64,000 nucleotides of DNA from Pirellulaceae bacterium (GTDB lineage: Bacteria; Planctomycetota; Planctomycetia; Pirellulales; Pirellulaceae): positions 1-64,000 of the forward strand of contig JAGYIQ010000011.1 of the NCBI GenBank assembly GCA_018402565.1, written 5' to 3'. How positions within the stretch are numbered: the stretch's first letter is position 1; each line of letters opens with the position of its first letter. Positions 61,641 through 64,000 of this stretch are shown here, piece after piece. A program made the position numbers and the translations under genes. Under the pieces are notes generated by a model. That model searched no databases, had not been told where the DNA came from, and saw nothing but the letters and a program-made list of their open reading frames with translations.

Positions 61641-62505
61641 ACGCGGTTTCTCGCTGTTGGAGTTGATGATCGTCCTGGCCATCCTGGTGTCGCTGGCGGC
61701 GATCACTCTGCCAAACTTGCAACGACGCTTCCAACGCAACGAATTGCAAGAGGCCGGTCGGATGCTGCAAGAGTCGCTGGGGGAGCTCCGTCAGGAGGCT
61801 CTGCAGTCGGGGCGTCCGCTGTTCGTGCAGTTCGGTTGGGATTCGAATCGGATCCGCGTTTTTCGAGACGCGGCCTATTTGGACTCGTTGCCGCGGGCGT
61901 CCACGGACGGTCAGTCGATGTCCGGGGCGGGGATGTCCGGGGCGGGGATGTCCGGGGCGGGGACGGAGACCATCGGCCAAGGTCGGTTTGGCACGAGTGG
62001 AGCTGCCGCGTTGAATGCGCCCATGGCAGGAGTGGATAACGCCGGCGTTTTATTGCAACCTTGGGACGTACAAGAGCAGCGGCTCGAGACCGACGCCTGG
62101 TTCAGCTCTCGTCGACTGACCGACGGTGACTCGGTCGCATCCACGAGTGGCTCGGGGCCGAGCTCAAACGCAGGAGCCGCCGCTCGCTCGGGCCTGTCCA
62201 ACGATGGCCTGTCCAACGATGGCCTGTCGAGCGATGGCCTGTCGAGCGATTCGTCTGGTGGATCGTCGGGGTCGAGCACCGCGGCGTCGGATGACCTTGG
62301 ACCGCCACCCAGCGGTTGGTCGCCGCCGGTAGCGGTTTTGCCGGACGGTCGTGTGCAGGCGATTCGTTTGTGGTTGCAATTGGATCGGCAATGGCAGTGC
62401 CCGATCTTGTGGCGTGGTGCCACCGGTCAATTGGAGATTGGCCCCATCCAGCGAGTCAGGGAGGCCGCGTCCGACTCCGACTCTACAGCCCAGGTCAACC
62501 TGTGA
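61618..62505 (+). CDS. gspH: GspH-type minor pseudopilin with low-complexity insert
   Basis: 295 residues from GTG 61618 (GAGAG about 9 bases upstream). The prepilin signal RRGFSLLELMIVLAILVSLA is normal, and the N-terminal helix continues as usual. The middle (residues ~100-225) is Gly/Ser-rich and contains two in-frame 15-bp tandem arrays: MSGAG three times (61918-61962) and GLSND/GLSSD four times (62191-62250). Typical GspH is ~170 residues. It overlaps gspI by GTGA. Confidence 0.82.
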   Translation: MAAPVTCRRGFSLLELMIVLAILVSLAAITLPNLQRRFQRNELQEAGRMLQESLGELRQEALQSGRPLFVQFGWDSNRIRVFRDAAYLDSLPRASTDGQSMSGAGMSGAGMSGAGTETIGQGRFGTSGAAALNAPMAGVDNAGVLLQPWDVQEQRLETDAWFSSRRLTDGDSVASTSGSGPSSNAGAAARSGLSNDGLSNDGLSSDGLSSDSSGGSSGSSTAASDDLGPPPSGWSPPVAVLPDGRVQAIRLWLQLDRQWQCPILWRGATGQLEIGPIQRVREAASDSDSTAQVNL

Positions 62506-63071
62506 ACCGCCACGGCCTTTCTCTGCTGGAAGTCATTTTGGCCACGGCCATTCTATTGGCGTCGGCGGTTACGTTGGGGCGTCTGGCCTTTATCACCACG
62601 CAGCATGCCCAGCGGGCAGAAGACCGAGCGGTGGCACTGGAGATCGCGGAGTTTCAGCTGCAACAATTGTTGCTGGGCCAGTTGCCTGTTCGGTCGGTCG
62701 GTCGTGGACCGGTGCTGCCCGAGTCCGCGGCCTTGGGGGCCGATCGCTCGCTGGAGCATCCGTGGGACGATTGGCACTTCGCTCTGCAAGTGGCCGCGAC
62801 GGATCTTCCGTCCGTTCAACGCGTGCAAGTCGACGTGTTTCGACTGCGGCCGGGCGCGAGTGACTCGGGGTTGGGGGGGAGCCCAGCGAGTAATGGGATG
62901 TTAGGAAACTCCAACGCTTCAGGCGGGGCAGGCGGGGTCGGTCGCCTGGCCGCGGATGCGGGGCCTCGTGGCGGCGATTCACTGGGCAGTCCGGCAGCGG
63001 GAGCGAACGCCAGGGCCGAAGATGTGCTGTTCCAATACTCTGTGGTGCGTCTGTTGCACCTGAGTCGCTGA
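62502..63071 (+). CDS. gspI: GspI-type minor pseudopilin
   Basis: 189 residues from GTG 62502, overlapping the gspH stop. Prepilin signal RHGLSLLEVILATAILLASA, then QHAQRAEDRAVALEIAEFQLQQLL, as in GspI. A Gly/Ala-rich loop (residues ~130-170) is inserted before the last strand (VLFQYSVVRLLHLSR). Second of the three minor pseudopilins here. Confidence 0.8.
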   Translation: MNRHGLSLLEVILATAILLASAVTLGRLAFITTQHAQRAEDRAVALEIAEFQLQQLLLGQLPVRSVGRGPVLPESAALGADRSLEHPWDDWHFALQVAATDLPSVQRVQVDVFRLRPGASDSGLGGSPASNGMLGNSNASGGAGGVGRLAADAGPRGGDSLGSPAAGANARAEDVLFQYSVVRLLHLSR

Positions 63072-63084
63072 GGAGCTGTCGCCG

Positions 63085-64000
63085 ATGTGGAATCTGTCGC
63101 GCCCGTCACGGTCTCAGCAAACGCGGAGTTCTCATCCTAGCCTCGCTGCGGCAGGCGGTTTCAGTTTGGTCGAAGTCATCATCGTCTCGGTGGTGCTGAC
63201 GGTGCTCCTGGCGACGGTCTGGAGTCTGTTTGTCATGCAACAACGGACGCTGGAACGGGGGCAACGCTTGAGTCGCAACACCCGCGTTGTGCTGGCGTTG
63301 CAGCGTCAAATGCAAGACGACTTCGCGCGGTTGGTGCTGCGGCGGTGGGACTCCGCCGAGCCATCGATGGGGGGCAGTGCCGGTGCAGTCAGCGACACGA
63401 GTCTGGTGGCTGCCTTCGCGCAGGGGTCCCGTTTGACGGCGACGGATGGCGATGTGAACGCGGAGCTGCTACCGGCGGAGTTTCGATTTGCTGGGGGCAG
63501 CGATTGGTTGATCATCGATGTCCGGCGGCCGGCTTATCAATCGGGCGCTTTCGACTCGGTCGGCGCGGACCCACTGGCCGATTCTCTCGATTCTCTCGGA
63601 GGGGCCGGGGCTTCTGCTTCGGGCTCTGCCAGCGCCGGCGGGCAATGGGGAGAGGACGACCCGGATCAATTGCCCCAACGTCCGCCGTCGCCCTTCCAGC
63701 GGATCGCGTACTTGTGGTTGACCGACGATGAGATCGAGGAAGTCGCGGGCTTGCAATTCGGCCACGATACCGACGCGTTGGGAAATCCCTTGGGGAGTGG
63801 CTCAAGCGGTGATTCATCCAGCGGCCCCAATCGCTCGTCCGGTAACGCGGTGAATCCGGCGAGTGGTGCTGGCCGTGCAGGTGAGGCCGACATGGGGCAA
63901 GCGAGCGACCTGCGGAGTGCGGGCGTAGCCGGTTTGGATGGCGCGAGTTCAACCGGCGGCCGACGAACGCTGGTGCGATTGGTCACCGATTGGAGTTGGC
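63085..64000 (+). CDS. gspJ: GspJ-type minor pseudopilin, cut by the window edge
   Basis: At least 305 residues; the 3' end lies outside the window. ATG 63085 has AGGAG 9 bases upstream. Prepilin signal GGFSLVEVIIVSVVLTVLLA, then LQRQMQDDFARLVL as in GspJ. Two long Gly/Ser/Ala-rich stretches (near residues 165-195 and 235-290) make it longer than usual (~200 residues). Identity as GspJ rests on order (E-F-G-H-I-J) and the start region. Confidence 0.78.
   Translation, partial: MWNLSRPSRSQQTRSSHPSLAAAGGFSLVEVIIVSVVLTVLLATVWSLFVMQQRTLERGQRLSRNTRVVLALQRQMQDDFARLVLRRWDSAEPSMGGSAGAVSDTSLVAAFAQGSRLTATDGDVNAELLPAEFRFAGGSDWLIIDVRRPAYQSGAFDSVGADPLADSLDSLGGAGASASGSASAGGQWGEDDPDQLPQRPPSPFQRIAYLWLTDDEIEEVAGLQFGHDTDALGNPLGSGSSGDSSSGPNRSSGNAVNPASGAGRAGEADMGQASDLRSAGVAGLDGASSTGGRRTLVRLVTDWSW

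Overview
The window looks like a chromosomal segment from a GC-rich planctomycete, most likely of the Pirellulaceae. It carries protein families that are characteristic of that group: DUF1559 prepilin-like, DUF1501, DUF1570, DUF4159, TIGR03790 and long low-complexity pseudopilins. It also has large intergenic gaps full of dispersed repeats. This is inferred from family content, not from an rRNA gene; I see no rRNA or tRNA gene in the window.

Layout. (1) 0-9.5 kb is an accessory island. It opens with an IS4-type transposase and an IS256 fragment. It then holds two RHS-type toxin/immunity cassettes read leftward, embedded in dense repeats, and ends with a ~1.9 kb block of tandem macro-repeats. 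(2) 9.5-25.4 kb holds rsgA (frameshifted), two SAM methyltransferases (one like betaine-lipid BtaB), a TIGR03790 protein, a glycosyltransferase-like protein, a VanZ-like protein, a DUF1559 pseudopilin, a FabZ-like dehydratase, a large DUF4159 protein, a glycine-zipper protein, and a coupled leftward run of FabG, cysteine-desulfurase-like and HAD genes. (3) 26.1-33.6 kb holds a sulfite/nitrite reductase coupled to an RlmL-like RNA methyltransferase, then the pyruvate dehydrogenase genes (aceE and E2, the latter with an apparent frameshift in the Ala-Pro linker). (4) 33.9-41.4 kb is a complete phosphate module: pstS-pstC-pstA-pstB-phoU-phoB leftward, with 4-bp ATGA overlaps from pstS through pstB, and a divergent phoR. 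(5) 41.5-49.5 kb holds a JmjC/cupin-like protein, a ThuA protein, a 2Fe-2S ferredoxin, a DUF1570 peptidase-like protein, pckA, ispD and an unknown gene upstream of ispD. (6) 50.2-57.6 kb holds a five-heme cytochrome, a DUF3667-like membrane protein, DUF1501, thioredoxin/TPR and SPOR-like envelope proteins. (7) 58.2 kb to the end is a type II secretion/pseudopilus operon, gspE-F-G-H-I-J, cut by the window edge.

Two themes run through the non-coding DNA. First, there are MITE-like elements. One is a 163-bp element, present five times in the same orientation, with GTAACCGTTCACG ends and 8-bp target duplications, which I interpret as IS66-derived. The other is a ~130-bp family with GTTGATTTTTCC ends. 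Second, there are many short tandem repeats (7, 14, 15, 16 and 19 bp) in or beside genes. The most distinctive region is 1.8-9.3 kb: two different RHS tail/immunity modules carry homologous downstream flanks in the same order (A, R1, B), and an inverted copy of B lies on the far side of the array. This looks like a toxin-immunity cassette store shaped by recombination.
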